From: Elephas maximus indicus
Taxonomy: Eukaryota > Chordata > Mammalia > Proboscidea > Elephantidae
Length of the DNA: 64,000 nucleotides
Reading direction: 5' to 3'
Assembly (NCBI RefSeq): GCF_024166365.1
Contig: NC_064820.1
Location: 62,597,501-62,661,500, forward strand
Shown: piece after piece, positions 20,764 through 32,199 of the stretch
How positions within the stretch are numbered: position 1 is the first letter of the stretch
How the letters are laid out: the number at the start of each line of letters is the position of its first letter
Notes under the pieces: model-generated
The model's database searches: none
What the model saw: the letters and a program-made list of their open reading frames with translations, nothing else
Told to the model about the DNA's origin: nothing
Position numbers and translations under genes: made by a program

Positions 20764-20872
20764 TGAGCCCTGGTGGCACAGTGGTTAAGAGCTCTGCTGC
20801 TAACCAAGAGGTCGGCAGTTCGAATCCACCAGTCACTATGAGTCCGAATCCACCCGACAGCTTTGGTTATAG
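20764..20872 (+). repeat. AfroSINE, type A, internally deleted
   Basis: Near-consensus head GAGCCCTGGTGGCACAGTGG and B box GGCAGTTCGAATCCACC, but 'CCACCAG' is joined directly to 'TCACTATGAGTC', so the whole 'CTCCTTGGAAACCC...CTATAGGG' body is missing. Confidence 0.88.
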
Positions 20873-21065
20873 AAAGTTAACCCTCTGTGGCTGAAAAAGT
20901 TATAATACATTTTAGAAGAATTGTCATTACTTCATCATCTCATCTGCCTATGTCATTTATCATCTTTCTCTTTCAATATTTCCTAATTTTGTATTCCATA
21001 GAGCTGGTCTCTGAGAGATATTGAATAAAGTAGTCTGTGTGGCTAATGTGTTATTCAACCCAGCA

Positions 21066-21128
21066 AGGAGAGGAGTGCAGTGGTTTAGCACTCGGGTGCT
21101 ATAGTCAGATTGCCAGTCCACACTAGGT
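21066..21128 (+). repeat. Degraded AfroSINE head
   Basis: 'GAGGAGTGCAGTGGTTTAGC' followed by a degenerate B-box region. Only the tRNA-like part is seen. Confidence 0.5.
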
Positions 21129-21154
21129 GACATTATTTCACCTGTCTATAGGGG

Positions 21155-21375
21155 CATTGGACACACTGGTGACATAGTGGTTAAGAGCTATGGCTGCTAA
21201 CCAAAAGGTCAGCAGTTCGAATCCACCAGCTACTCCTTGGAAACCCTATGGGGGCAGTTCTACTCTGTCCTATAGAGTGGCTATGAGTCGGAATCGACTG
21301 CATGGCAATGGGTTTTTTTTGTTTGTTTGTTTTGGTTTTATATGAGTTGGAATCAAATTGAGGGCAATGGGTTTT
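21155..21375 (+). repeat. AfroSINE, type A, with duplicated tail
   Basis: Full copy (head 'ACACTGGTGACATAGTGG', B box CAGTTCGAATCC, tail CTATGAGTCGGAATCGACTG) followed after a T/G-rich run by a second tail fragment 'TATGAGTTGGAATCAAATTG'. The second tail probably belongs to an older SINE at the same place. Confidence 0.85.
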
Positions 21376-21429
21376 GTGCTTCCATCTCCATCTCTGTAAA
21401 ATAGGAAATGACGGTGCCTCTCCCATAGG

Positions 21430-22089
21430 TTGGTGGCAGGGTTTACTGAGGGTTATGAAAAGGGGTTAGAATACTAAATTACTAAACAAAGTTAAACAGC
21501 TTTTCTTTCTTATTTGGTTTTGTTTTATTTATTTGCTGTAGGACTGTGCAGAGCTTTTAATGCTGGTATGCCTTTTGAATCACCAGGTAGTTTCTCATAC
21601 TTACTTGATGGGAAATGTAGTAGAATATTCTAGAAATAGCATACCTCAGAATGTATTTTGGGAAATTCCAATCTAATCAATTTAAAAGAGTATCCTTTCA
21701 GAAAGAAAATTGGGACACTGGTTTGACAAGTACAGTTGTAACCTGAGGCACTGGGACATAGTATTTGAAGTATGGACTATTCTAGAAATCATACAAACAA
21801 ATTTTTAAAAAAGCGAGATTCATGTTACTGCATTTAAAAATCTTTATTTTTGAACTTTAAAGTACCAGTGAAATGACTCATTGATTCTAAAGTGAGAACT
21901 TTCAGATGATATTCTAATAAAAAAACACGCTTCACGTATCATTTTCTGATAAGTTGAAGAATTGTTAGTTGGTAAAGACGAAGGCTTGGACTTCCTTATT
22001 CAAAAACTCAAGCCATTTATCTTAATTCTGGTGCATCTGAAAAGAACTTCCTCTAGGGCCAGGAAATCTTGCAAGTATGAAATAATCTG
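21430..22089. other. Repeat-poor DNA upstream of GAPT
   Basis: No SINE, LINE or LTR was recognised here, unusual for this window. The only features called are the ETS-like sites below. It probably contains the GAPT promoter, but no TATA box or CpG island is evident. Confidence 0.4.
22046..22054 (-). promoter_or_regulatory. PU.1/ETS-type site upstream of GAPT exon 1
   Basis: The minus strand reads AGAGGAAGT, the core of the PU.1 (SPI1) consensus. Additional GGAA-type cores lie at 22102-22114 (AAAAAAGGAAGTA) and 22126-22139 (GTGAAAAAGAGGAA). GAPT is known as a haematopoietic (B-cell and myeloid) gene, so PU.1 control is plausible. A match this short is weak evidence alone. Confidence 0.35.
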
Positions 22090-22210
22090 AAAAGAGGAGG
22101 TAAAAAAGGAAGTAACTGACCAAAGTGAAAAAGAGGAACAAGTACTAAACGAAAGCAGGCTTAATGCATAACTGCACAAACAAGAGACAGTGTACTATAC
22201 CAGCCTGAAG
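22090..22210 (+). other. GAPT: Candidate non-coding GAPT exon 1 (5' limit unknown)
   Basis: The sequence CCTGAAG|GTAAGTAAG at 22204-22219 is a near-ideal 5' splice donor. In the phase needed for the downstream frame there is a stop (TAA) 42 bases before the donor and no ATG after it, so this exon would be untranslated. The implied intron to 25020 is about 2.8 kb, giving a gene span of about 4.5-4.8 kb, similar to my recollection of human GAPT. The 5' end cannot be placed from sequence. Confidence 0.4.
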
Positions 22211-23699
22211 GTAAGTAAGAACCTGGTTTAAGGTGTTTGGGTGATACAAAACTATAAGAAACAAGTTCATTTTTAACTAATGAATGCTCTTATGAACTCA
22301 ATTTTTAGAAAAAAAAATTGCCTTAGGTAGTTATAGAAAAAACAAATTTATAACTGTTTGAGAGCGGTGTTAATGTTTTGTTACCAGTATGTACGCTCAC
22401 AAATATAAGATCATGCTTCACAGCTGCCTTGTTCCCAAACAGAAGAGCAATATCTGATTTGGAAAATTTCAGAAGTTTGTCAATTATCTGTGATTTTAAA
22501 ACAAATAAATAATTGTTAGATAACAGAACTGCTTTTCAAAACAAAACGAACACAGCCTTCTTCAAAACTGGGCAAACTTATTTATGGGTTAAACTATATC
22601 TGAAGTTTTCTTGTTTGAAATTCTTTTTTTTATTTTAGTATATCTTTGTTTTTCCTATAAAGTTGTTTTGATGAAAGGAAAGAATGCCTTTCTTTTCCTT
22701 TAAAAAATTTTCTTGTCTTTATCTCAGTGAACACCTCTTAGAAAAATTATTTTAATATTTGGCATGTCTGTGCTACATAGAACAGCATAGATGGTAAAAA
22801 TAAATTCTCTTGGAAATCAAGAAGACCTTATTCTCAGCTGCAGAAGGGACAATAGCTAGACTTTCCCATAGTCAGGTCATGTTGCAGGCCTTGAACCTAT
22901 TAAGCAAATGCTTGGTTTCAGTATTTTCAATTTATTTCAAATATTTGAAATGTATTTCAAGTATGCTCGCAAATAATTACTCGACAGCACTGGGTTATAA
23001 TCATTTACACCATAAAATATCTCACGTATGATAGGTTCTCATCTGTTTCAGAGAAGGAAATGAGGTTGTAATGATTAAGTCATTTGTCAGACTTTCACCC
23101 TTAAACGAAGAATTGTATCTGGCCTTATAAAGGAGGGACCCTACAGATTGTAAATCTCATGCGGTGGACCATATAATTCTCAACCCCAACACCACTTCCC
23201 AGAAATTCGAAGAAGATTACAAAGTGTCTAGATCTGGGATGTCTGTCCCTATATTATGACCAAATACATTTCAAAAAAAAAATTAATTACCTGTGATATT
23301 CAATTTGATATCTCATATGAAATGCCAAATTGAAAATTTGCACATTGATGTCTTCTAACATTGAACACATTTAGAAGAGTTCACTGTCATTCATGAGTAG
23401 TCAGTGAGGGCAGGGCACAACTTGGTGGGTCTTTTTTTTTCCTCCTCTCTGTTTATCTTTACTATCCTGTGAGCAGATTCCTTCGTTCACTCAACAGAGA
23501 TTTTATAATGAGCTAATCTGTGCCTAGTGCTAGTGCTGGTGACACAAAGATAAATAAGACTTGGTCCCCCAGCCATCAGGAATCTCAGAGACAGTCAAGT
23601 GATACAAATTTAGTGATGAATGCGCTTGATAGCCATTTACAGATATTTGGGTAAGAATAACGTTTTGAGGAAAATGTTTCTTGAATCCGGGTTCAGCCT
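22211..23699 (+). other. Putative GAPT intron, first part
   Basis: No exon seen. The 23465-23560 segment ('CACTCAACAGAGATTTTATA...GTGCCTAGTGCTAG') resembles an unnamed ancient repeat that recurs around 24425-24540, 26847-26960 and 53155-53470. Confidence 0.4.
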
Positions 23700-23880
23700 C
23701 TTCTTGGCTGTTAGTCAAGTTATATAATATCTTTAATCCTCTCTTTTCTTACCTATAAAATGGGAATAACAATACTACCTATTTCATACGGTGGCTGTAG
23801 AATTAAAGGGGATAATGCATGTAAAGGATTTAGAAGTTGACCCAAAGTAAGCTCTCAATAGATACTACTGATGATTGCAT
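23700..23880 (+). repeat. MIR SINE in putative GAPT intron
   Basis: 'AACAATACTACCTATTTCAT', 'AATTAAAGGGGATAATGCAT' and 'AGTAAGCTCTCAATAGATAC' follow the MIR core and tail. Confidence 0.72.
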
Positions 23881-24057
23881 TCGTTAGATGATGATAATCA
23901 TTTCACAAGCACTTTTACAATATTGACTGTAACCATTTCTATGTCTAGGTTGAAAACATACAGTAATAATGTTTCATTGATAACGTCTTAATAGAACATT
24001 CAGCCTAGTTGAACAATTCCCATTTTGCTCCGCTTTGCCATTTTAAGCCAGTGACTG

Positions 24058-24215
24058 AAAAACCCTTTGCTTTCGAATCTATTCTAACTCATAGCTACCC
24101 TATAAGAGAGCGTAGAACTGCCCTATAGGGTTTCCAAGGAACGACTGGTAGATTCGAACTGCCAACTTTATGGTTAGCAGCCATAGCTCTTAACCACTGA
24201 GCCACCAGGGCTCCA
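24058..24215 (-). repeat. AfroSINE, type A, in putative GAPT intron
   Basis: Minus-strand copy from 'AAAAACCCTTTGCTTTCG' to 'GAGCCACCAGGGCTCC'; B box AGATTCGAACTG. Confidence 0.88.
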
Positions 24216-25002
24216 AACACACTAAAAATCTTAACTGAAAAAAGTTATTTCTGTAAGGTATGAGAAGACTGGGGATAGGAAGGGTTTCAAAGATATTTTG
24301 TTTTATTTCAAAGAGCTATTCTCATCTTTTAAATACAAACTAAATCCTTTAGAAGACATACTTTGAATTTTAAACTATCAACTTAAGCAATGGGGTACTG
24401 AAATTGGGAGTCATTTGCTCATTTAATTTATTTGGTTATTTATTCAATAAATATTGATTGAGTGCCTTTTCTTTGTTAGGTGTTATGATACTCTCTAGAA
24501 ATATAAAGATGAAAAGACTTGGTCCCTGCCCACCACTTGATCAGATAGGAAGACACACAGTTCCTTGTAACTTGAGGTTCCATGCTGTAGTAGAGAATGG
24601 GCTCATTAATATGGAAATAGAGAAAAGAAGCAGTGGTTAAGGAAAGGACGTGGTTTCTGCCCACTCCGACGAGGGATGAGCAAGGCATCACAGAAGAGGT
24701 AATGGGTAATGGAAAGTATATCATACATATGCTCTTTCCCCTTTCCTCCTACTGGGTTCAGAGCATTGTCTTTCACTTAATAATTGTTAGCCTTATTGTC
24801 AAAAAGCTTATTTAACTCTAAGTAATACAACCACTCAGGGCAGGGCAGGGACAGGTTACTCTAATTCATTTTATCTTCACACAGCAGCTGGTACTGTATT
24901 CTATATTAAAGCAGAAACTCAATAAATTCTGGTACTTAATGTATTTGTAGAAATCGGTGATTTTTTAAATTATGCTGCGTAATAAATATGCAATTAATAT
25001 AT

Positions 25003-25019
25003 TTTTAAATTTATAACAG
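25003..25019 (+). other. GAPT: Candidate 3' splice site of GAPT exon 2
   Basis: The T-rich run ATTTTTAAATTTATAACAG ends with CAG at 25017-25019, so exon 2 would begin at 25020, eight bases before an ATG. A second possible acceptor is TTTTCTGTTTTGTTAG ending at 25075, which would remove the in-frame TAG discussed for the upstream relic. Neither has been tested. Confidence 0.4.
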
Positions 25020-25027
25020 GTTACTGA

Positions 25028-25897
<870 letters not shown>

Positions 25898-26836
25898 CTT
25901 TTCAAAATACTGGATTTAGTTATTTGAGGATAAATATTCACTGGGGTTTTTATTGTACTAATATCATTATTAATCAAGTTCTTCTGATGAAATTCAGTGG
26001 CCGCTCATCTATCTCTACCCCTTTGAATCTTTTGTATGTGTATCAAGTAGATGAATTCTAGATGTCCTCTCTACCCTCTTTGCCTTTAGGTTAAATCTGT
26101 ATTTATATTATTCTTCCTCCCAAATGTTACCTGAATTTATCTCTTCCTTCCGTTTCTACCGCTACCATTTTTTTCTGGCTCTGGATAATTGTCACAGCCT
26201 CTTCACCAGTCTTTCTGACCTTAGTTTCTACCCACTCAATTCCTCGTGATGCTGCCAGATTTTAATCTTCAGAAAATATCCTCAGTGTCTACATTACTCC
26301 TTTGCTTAAGAACTTTTAATGCCTCCTCTTTGCGAAAGACATAAGACCCATAACCCTAACTCCAGAATTCATGATTTTCCACAGTTGGGCCCAATTTACC
26401 TTTCCAATGACTTTTTCCTAGTAATTCCTCACTTCGCTGCTTTCATCAGAATCATCTAAAAACCTGCCAAACTCATCTCAACTCCATAGTTTTGCTTGTA
26501 TGCCCCCCTCAAACCTGTCTTAGACCGTAAGTTCAACGAGTCTTCTGAATCATTTCAAACCTGCATTTACCTTTTTTTTTTTTTTCTAACTTCCTATACT
26601 TGTCCTGCCTGCTCAATGTCTTAGGCATTTAAGCATATCAATATTTGTTATAATATTTTATTACTAAATGTCATATGAAAATGCCTTAAATTCTCAGCTA
26701 AAGAATAAGGAACTGCCTCACATTCCTATTTTTATCCCCAATGCCTAGACCATCATATGAGGCAGTCAATACTTATTGAATTGACATGAATTGAATTGTA
26801 TATTTTGCTAAGTAGCTTTGAGAAAAATCTAATAAA
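25898..26836 (+). other. GAPT: GAPT 3' UTR (likely), largely an L2 LINE
   Basis: From about 26150 the sequence looks like L2 ('ACTTTTAATGCCTCCTCTTT', 'GGGCCCAATTTACCTTTCCA') and near 26730-26795 like the L2 3' end ('CCCCAATGCCTAGACCATCA...TTGAATTGACATGAATTG'). The first usable AATAAA is at 26831-26836 and another is at 27010-27015, giving a 3' UTR of roughly 0.95-1.1 kb. A T run sits at 26573-26585. Confidence 0.5.
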
Positions 26837-27175
26837 TGAATTCATTACTCATCCACCCAGGCAATATTTATTGAGTACCTTCTGTCTGTTACAGTCCTGT
26901 GCACATGACCAGGGCAGGGGAGGGGAGCACAACAGTGAAAAGAGTGACTTGAATCCTGAACAGGTACAGTCTAGTAGGGAAGAAAAGCAATATACAAAAC
27001 AAGCAAACAAATAAATACTGTTCTAGTTATTAACTATGATATCTCATCTCTGAACCTCCCTTCTATATGCTGCTCTGAATTGCTTGGGCTAGAACTTGTC
27101 AAAGTACATTTTTCCTTTGTCAGGTGACTCCATGTTAGGCTCTGCCAAAACTGGGTGCTAAAGAAGACTGGAAGA
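26837..27175. other. Downstream of GAPT, old repeat remnants
   Basis: 'CAGGCAATATTTATTGAGTACC' belongs to the unnamed ancient repeat also present near 24425. No exon was recognised. Confidence 0.4.
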
Positions 27176-27380
27176 CAATTTACCAGTTGCCATTAAGTCA
27201 ATTCATACTTACAGTGACCTCATGTGTGTCAGAGTTGAACTGTGCCCCATAGGGTTTTCAATGGCTGATTTTTTCTGAAAGTAGATTGCCAGGCCTTTCT
27301 TCCAAGGTGCCTCTGGGTAGACTCAAACCTTCAACCTTTCAGTTAGCAGCTGAGGACTTAAAACCATTTATGCCATAAGT
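27176..27380 (-). repeat. AfroSINE, type B
   Basis: Minus-strand copy: tail near 'CAGTTGCCATTAAGTCAATTC', body 'GGCTGATTTTTTCTGAAAGT', 'GCCAGGCCTTTCTTCCAAGG', head ending about 27380. Confidence 0.85.
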
Positions 27381-27411
27381 CAGAGCCAACTTGATGGCAA
27401 GTGGTTTGGAG

Positions 27412-27611
27412 CCACTAGGTGGTGAAAATAGTTAACACACTTGACTGCTGATCGAAGGGTAGAGGTTTGAATCTACTCAGAGGCACCTTGGAAGAAAGGC
27501 CTGGTGATCTACTTCTGAAAGATCAGCCATCAAAAATCCTGTGGAGCACAGCTCTACTCAGACACGCATGGGATTGCCATGAGTTGGATTTGGCTTGACG
27601 GCAACTGGAAG
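27412..27611 (+). repeat. AfroSINE, type B
   Basis: Head 'GCCACTAGGTGGTGAAAATA', body 'GGAAGAAAGGCCTGGTGATC', tail 'GCCATGAGTTGGATTTGGCT'. A separate tail fragment (AAGTCAGAGCCAACTTGATG) lies just before it at 27377-27411. Confidence 0.87.
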
Positions 27612-28095
27612 GCTATAGGAAAAAAAAAATTTTTTCTTACTGTCCACATCAGGTCAGACACCCTAGCCATGTTCTTTACTCCAGCATTAGCTGGAGTTTT
27701 TAGCTTCCAGTTTCTGGCCCCTTCCAGCATTCCCAGAAACAGTTTTATTGCCCCCTGTCAGAAGTACCAGCACCTGCGAGGCAGTACTCACTCCTTACAG
27801 TCTGAGGACCAGCCTCCCAGGACTCTTCTCCAAATTCCTGAGGTACTAGCAGGAGCCAAGCAGCACCTGCTTTTCAGAGTCCTGGGTGCCAGACCTGTAG
27901 TTCTTCTCCTAGGTTCCAACAAACCCCAGGCTAAGGGGTGGTAGCTGCTTCCTGAAGTTACTATCTCTGTGGTAACTCAGTGTCTCTTTTTTGCCTTTTC
28001 AATCTGCTAATGCTTGTGTAACTAATTCCCTAGATTAAATTCTCTCTGTTAAAACAAGCTGGTATGTTTGTTGGATGAAACTGAATGATACACAC
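27612..28095 (+). repeat. LTR-like sequence, unassigned
   Basis: The end 'AAATTCTCTCTGTTAAAACA...GATGAAACTGAATGATACA' resembles the 3' end of an old mammalian LTR. The start is not defined and no TSD was found. A 121-codon open frame at 27579-27944 has no recognisable domain. Confidence 0.3.
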
Positions 28096-29734
28096 AAAAA
28101 TGGTTGTAGATACTTTGAAGAAAAAAATAGCTATTTTTAAGAGCGATGAGGTTAACAAGCGAAGAGGATTTTAATTTAAATAGTCAAAGGAGGCCTCTCT
28201 TAGAACATGCTTAAGCTGAGGGTAAGAAAGAATCTAGTCACGTTAATGTGATGACGGTCAAAGTAGGGATGGGATCAGAATGTGAAAAGAACCTGAAGCA
28301 TGAAAGAATGCATGGTGCTTTAGGAACTTAAAGAAAGCTACCGTTGCTGGATCTTAGAGAAGAGGGGTTGAAGCGACACCTGATGGGTTGGTGAAGAAGG
28401 GACTAGCAGACCATACAACCTCTCATAGGCCTTTGTATGCATCTTAGATTCTATTATGAGTGTAATTATAATGTATAAAAGAGATTTAAGCAAAGAAGTG
28501 ACATGACAACATTTTTTAAAAAGATTCTGGATTGAGAAATGACTGTAAAGGGGCAAGATGGAAGTTGACAGGACAGTTAAGAAATTTTTGCATTTAATTT
28601 AAATTGGAGTGGTGGCAGCGCAAAGACATTGACAATGCTTCCCTATATTTTAGAGAAAATGCCAATAGTATGCACTGATGAACTGAATGTGTGTATTTGA
28701 TTGGAGAGGGGTAAGACCTGGGATTGTGGGAAAGGGAAGAATCTAGAAAAGCCAACTCTATTTCTGGCTGGAGCAACAGGGGTGATTGTAAAGCATTTTA
28801 CTGAAATGAAGAATATTTAAAGAAGAAACAGGTTTGGGGGTATATAAATTAAGCATGAGTTGGACTGTCAATAACAGAAAATCAGGCTACATCGACTTAG
28901 ACACCTAATCATTTTATTTCTTTCACATAACAAGGAGACTATAGTTAGTCATCCAAGGGCTTGTTGTATTGGCTCAGTGACACCATCAGAGATCCAGGAT
29001 CTTTCTATCTTTCCTCTCTGTCGTTCTTAGTGTTTGACTTTTACTTCATATGTGCTGTCTCACAGTAACCATCTGGCTACGGAATCTCCAGGCCTTACAT
29101 CCATGTTCATGAGGAAGGGAGAAGGAGAAAAGGAAATATCAGGAGATATCTGTGTATGTCCAGAATTGTGTCACATGGAACTCTCTAGGGTGGGAAATTA
29201 AATTTTAGTCTTTTTTCATCTCATAGAGATGGAGGTAAGGGAGAGCAGGAATTGTAAGTGGAATTTGGGTCAGCCAACCTAAAGATTTGCCGCATGGTCA
29301 ATAATCAATTTTGGACATGTTTATTTTGGTATGTTCTAAGACATGTATTAAGACCCAAGTAGAAATATGCAGTAGGTAGATGAATATACGTATTTGGATT
29401 TTGGAGAACAGGTCTTAGTTGGAGATGTAAATTTGAGACCTTTAAGCATTTAAGTGGTTTAAGCATTTACAAGAACAAGGATGTATGTAATCACCTGGGA
29501 AAAGACTATAGGGAGCAGAGAGTGAAGAACACGGAGAGAAGAAGGGGAGGAATTTAGAAGTTTCTCCCCAAAGCAATATTTAGAAATTAGATCAATAAGG
29601 AGAGTCTAGCGAAGGAGGCTGAGGAAGAGTGGCCAGTGAGAAGGGAGGTAAATTCTTATGAAATCTACAAATGGTGGTTGATATTGTGGAATATATTATA
29701 AATTGGAACTTATCTACTATAGTTAATTATCCAA
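28096..29734. other. Intergenic DNA, old unassigned repeats
   Basis: The 28490-28600 part shares features with 11780-11960. The 28870-29220 part ('TCATTTTATTTCTTTCACAT', 'CATCAGAGATCCAGGATCTT') also looks like an old interspersed repeat that I cannot name. No gene seen. Confidence 0.4.
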
Positions 29735-29948
29735 AGGAGTCCCTAGGCAGTGCAAACAGTTAAGCCTTAAGCTCCTAATTGAAAAGTTGGTGGTTCAAAT
29801 TCACCCAGAGGAACCTTAGAGGGAAGACCTGGTGATCTACTTCTGACAGGTCACAGCCATTGAAATCCCTGTGGGGCACATTTCTACCCTGAAACACATG
29901 GCATCACCATAAGTCAGAATCAACTCCATGGCGACTAGCTTGTTTTTG
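29735..29948 (+). repeat. AfroSINE, type B
   Basis: Head AGGAGTCCCTAGGCAGTGC, B box GTGGTTCAAATTC, body 'GAAGACCTGGTGATCTACTT', tail 'ATAAGTCAGAATCAACTCC'. Confidence 0.87.
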
Positions 29949-30058
29949 CTCTCCATTCTTCTCCCCATCCTATTTCCTAATTCCTCTTCTGTCTCTTTTC
30001 CTCCTCCTTCTTCTTTCTTTCTGTCTTTCTCCCCACCCCACTCTCCAGTTTCTATCTC
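29949..30058 (+). repeat. Polypyrimidine tract
   Basis: About 110 bases almost entirely C and T (for example CCTCCTCCTTCTTCTTTCTT), lying exactly between two SINEs. It is probably the expanded, pyrimidine-rich 3' end of the preceding SINE or a simple repeat. Confidence 0.7.
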
Positions 30059-30059
30059 C

Positions 30060-30243
30060 AAGGAGTGCTGATGGTGCAGCGGCTAAGTACTTGGCTGCTA
30101 ACCATAAAGTCATGCTGTGGGAGAAAGATATGGCAGCCTGCCTCTGGAAAAATTACAACTTTGGAAACCCTCTGGGGCAGTTCTACTCTGTCCTACAGCT
30201 TCGCTATGAGTCACAATCAACTCAATGACAAGAAGTTTTGGTT
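30060..30243 (+). repeat. AfroSINE, type C
   Basis: 'GGAGTGCTGATGGTGCAGCG' head, GATATGGCAGCCTGCCTC block and tail 'CGCTATGAGTCACAATC'. The B-box region is decayed and partly deleted. Confidence 0.85.
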
Positions 30244-30879
30244 TTTATCTACATCTCAAAAGTAAAAAAAAAAAGGCCAATGAGAAATAAAGATAATAAA
30301 GTTCATGTCCGTCTATTGAGAGCAGTTTTTATTTGTGTTATATTGTTAGCAAAAGTAACCACATGCACCACAATGAGAAGAGGAAGGATATTGGGGGTGG
30401 GAAAAGAGATGGTACCATCAAATACATTGAGTGTGACTTTGCTATGCTATGTACTTAGAAATGTAGGCATGTTTATATCCTATGACTCATGGCTAGTTAC
30501 TGTAAGACATCACGGCCAGCATCCAGCAACAATGAGCACTTGGCTTTGACCTCTCTCTCAGCCTGTAATTTGAAACACTTCACTTCAATCTGCCTTATAC
30601 TTCACTTCTTAACCTATTACTTATTTCCACAGCAACCCTAGCCCATTTGTAAGCTTCCTTTACAACTTCCCAGTTATTGCTCAGCCCAGACACTTGAGGG
30701 TGCTTCTTCAGCATCCATTTCTGGCTTCTTACCTCAGTGGTGGCACTTACTCTCCCCTTAGACAATACTCCCTCACTGTCCTGATTTAACTCCCCTACCC
30801 AATCCAGCCTAGTCCCCAGGCTCCTACTGAGACATAGGCCCTGGTGGTATTTCTGTCAGGTTCCTTTCAGCTGCTGTGA
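30244..30879. other. Intergenic DNA, nothing recognised
   Basis: No exon or named repeat identified. Confidence 0.45.
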
Positions 30880-30889
30880 TCGGGTACCA

Positions 30890-31088
30890 GATAAACAAAA
30901 AAAAAAAAATTTGCCTTTCAGCTGATTCTGACTCATAGCAATCATGTAGACAGTGTAGAACTGCCCCATAGGGTTTCCAAAGCTGCAATCATTACAGAAG
31001 CAGATTGCCACGTCCTGCTCCCATGGAATGGCTGGTGAGTTGGAACCACTACCTTTCAGTTAGCAGCCGAGTGATTTATCCAGTGAGC
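30890..31088 (-). repeat. AfroSINE, type C
   Basis: Minus-strand copy: A tail at 30895-30909, 'GCAATCATTACAGAAGCAGA' block, head near 31088. Confidence 0.85.
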
Positions 31089-31285
31089 AATAGGCATGGA
31101 TATTGATTATTCTAGCAAAAAAATGTCCTGTTTAGGACTTTAAAATTGTGGCCATCTTCTCCAAGTCCAATTCTGAAGTTGAGAGCAATATTAATACTTT
31201 CCTTCTCTAGTAGGCAAATAGAAGCAATTTCAAACATTGTCATTCATACTTTCTGAATTTTCATCAGTGGTAAGGTATAGAAAAA

Positions 31286-31441
31286 TAAACCAAACCCAAA
31301 CCCGTTGCCATCGAGTCTATTCTGACCCCATAGGACAGTAGAACTGCCTCACAGGGTTTTCAAGGAGTGGCTGGTAGATTTGTACTGCTGAGTTCTTGGT
31401 TAACAGCAGAGCACTTAACCACTGCACCACCAGGGCTCCAT
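31286..31441 (-). repeat. AfroSINE, type A
   Basis: Minus-strand copy, A-rich tail 'AAACCAAACCCAAACCCG', head 'GCACCACCAGGGCTCC'. First of a run of three. Confidence 0.87.
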
Positions 31442-31523
31442 AGGGTTTCTGAGGAGCAGCTTGTGGATTCAAACGGCTGAACTTTTGTCTAGCAGTCAAA
31501 CTCTTAAGCACTGCGCCACCAGT
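31442..31523 (-). repeat. AfroSINE, type A, 5' half only
   Basis: 'AGGGTTTCTGAGGAGCAGCT...TGCGCCACCAG' continues directly from the previous SINE, so two heads share one set of flanks. TATAGAAAAATA occurs before the pair (about 31275) and after it (about 31528), marking the insertion target. Confidence 0.75.
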
Positions 31524-31534
31524 AGCATATAGAA

Positions 31535-31672
31535 AAATACCAAAAAAACCCCAAACCCTTTGCCGTTGAGTCAATTCTGACTCATAGCCACCCTATAGGA
31601 CAGAGTAGAGCTGCCCCATAGGGTTTTCTAGGACTGCCTGGTGGATTTGAACTGCTGACCTTTTGGTTAGTA
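31535..31672 (-). repeat. AfroSINE, type A, head truncated
   Basis: Minus-strand copy with tail 'AAAAAACCCCAAACCC' and body intact, ending at 'GGTTAGTAGGG' before the A-box region. Confidence 0.85.
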
Positions 31673-31929
31673 GGGTTATATTTTAACCTGTGTTCGGCTT
31701 TACTGCTTTTAAAGAAAATAAATATGACTTTGATAGTGTTAAGATATGGAAACCTCAGACCAAAATGAGAGAAAATCAAAACAAAAAAAAACAGGCCATC
31801 CAAGGTCTGGGAGTCCACTGACCATAATCAAGCTATTTTGTACCAAAGAATGTGAATAATCAGCCTTCTGTGCTTTAGAATCAAGAAGTGGAAGCTGCCA
31901 GGCATTACAGAACTCCTTAAAGACAATCA

Positions 31930-32135
31930 AAGAGCCTGGTGGCACAGTGGTTAAACACTGAGCTGGTAACTGAAAGACTGGCAGTTCAAACCCACCAGCT
32001 GCTCTGAGGGAGAAAGATGTGGCAATCTGCTTCTATAAAGATTACAGCCTTGGAAACCCTATGGGACAGTCCTATTCTGTCCTATAGGGTCTCTATGAGC
32101 CAGAATTGATTCGACAGCAGTAGGTTTAGCACGAG
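31930..32135 (+). repeat. AfroSINE, type C, with perfect 12-bp TSD
   Basis: Full plus-strand copy with GAAAGATGTGGCAATCTGC block. TAAAGACAATCA flanks it at 31918-31929 and 32136-32147. Confidence 0.93.
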
Positions 32136-32199
32136 TAAAGACAATCACTAAACTGTCCATTGGGTTTTGTCCTTTGCTACAATATAAAGCCATCAGGCC

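Noticed and set aside
20764-20840. tRNA gene from good A-box and B-box sequence
   Set aside because: It is the tRNA-derived head of an AfroSINE; no cloverleaf could be drawn and it is followed by the SINE tail.
27579-27944. 121-codon plus-strand frame
   Set aside because: Starts in a SINE tail and continues into LTR-like sequence; no domain or conservation evidence.
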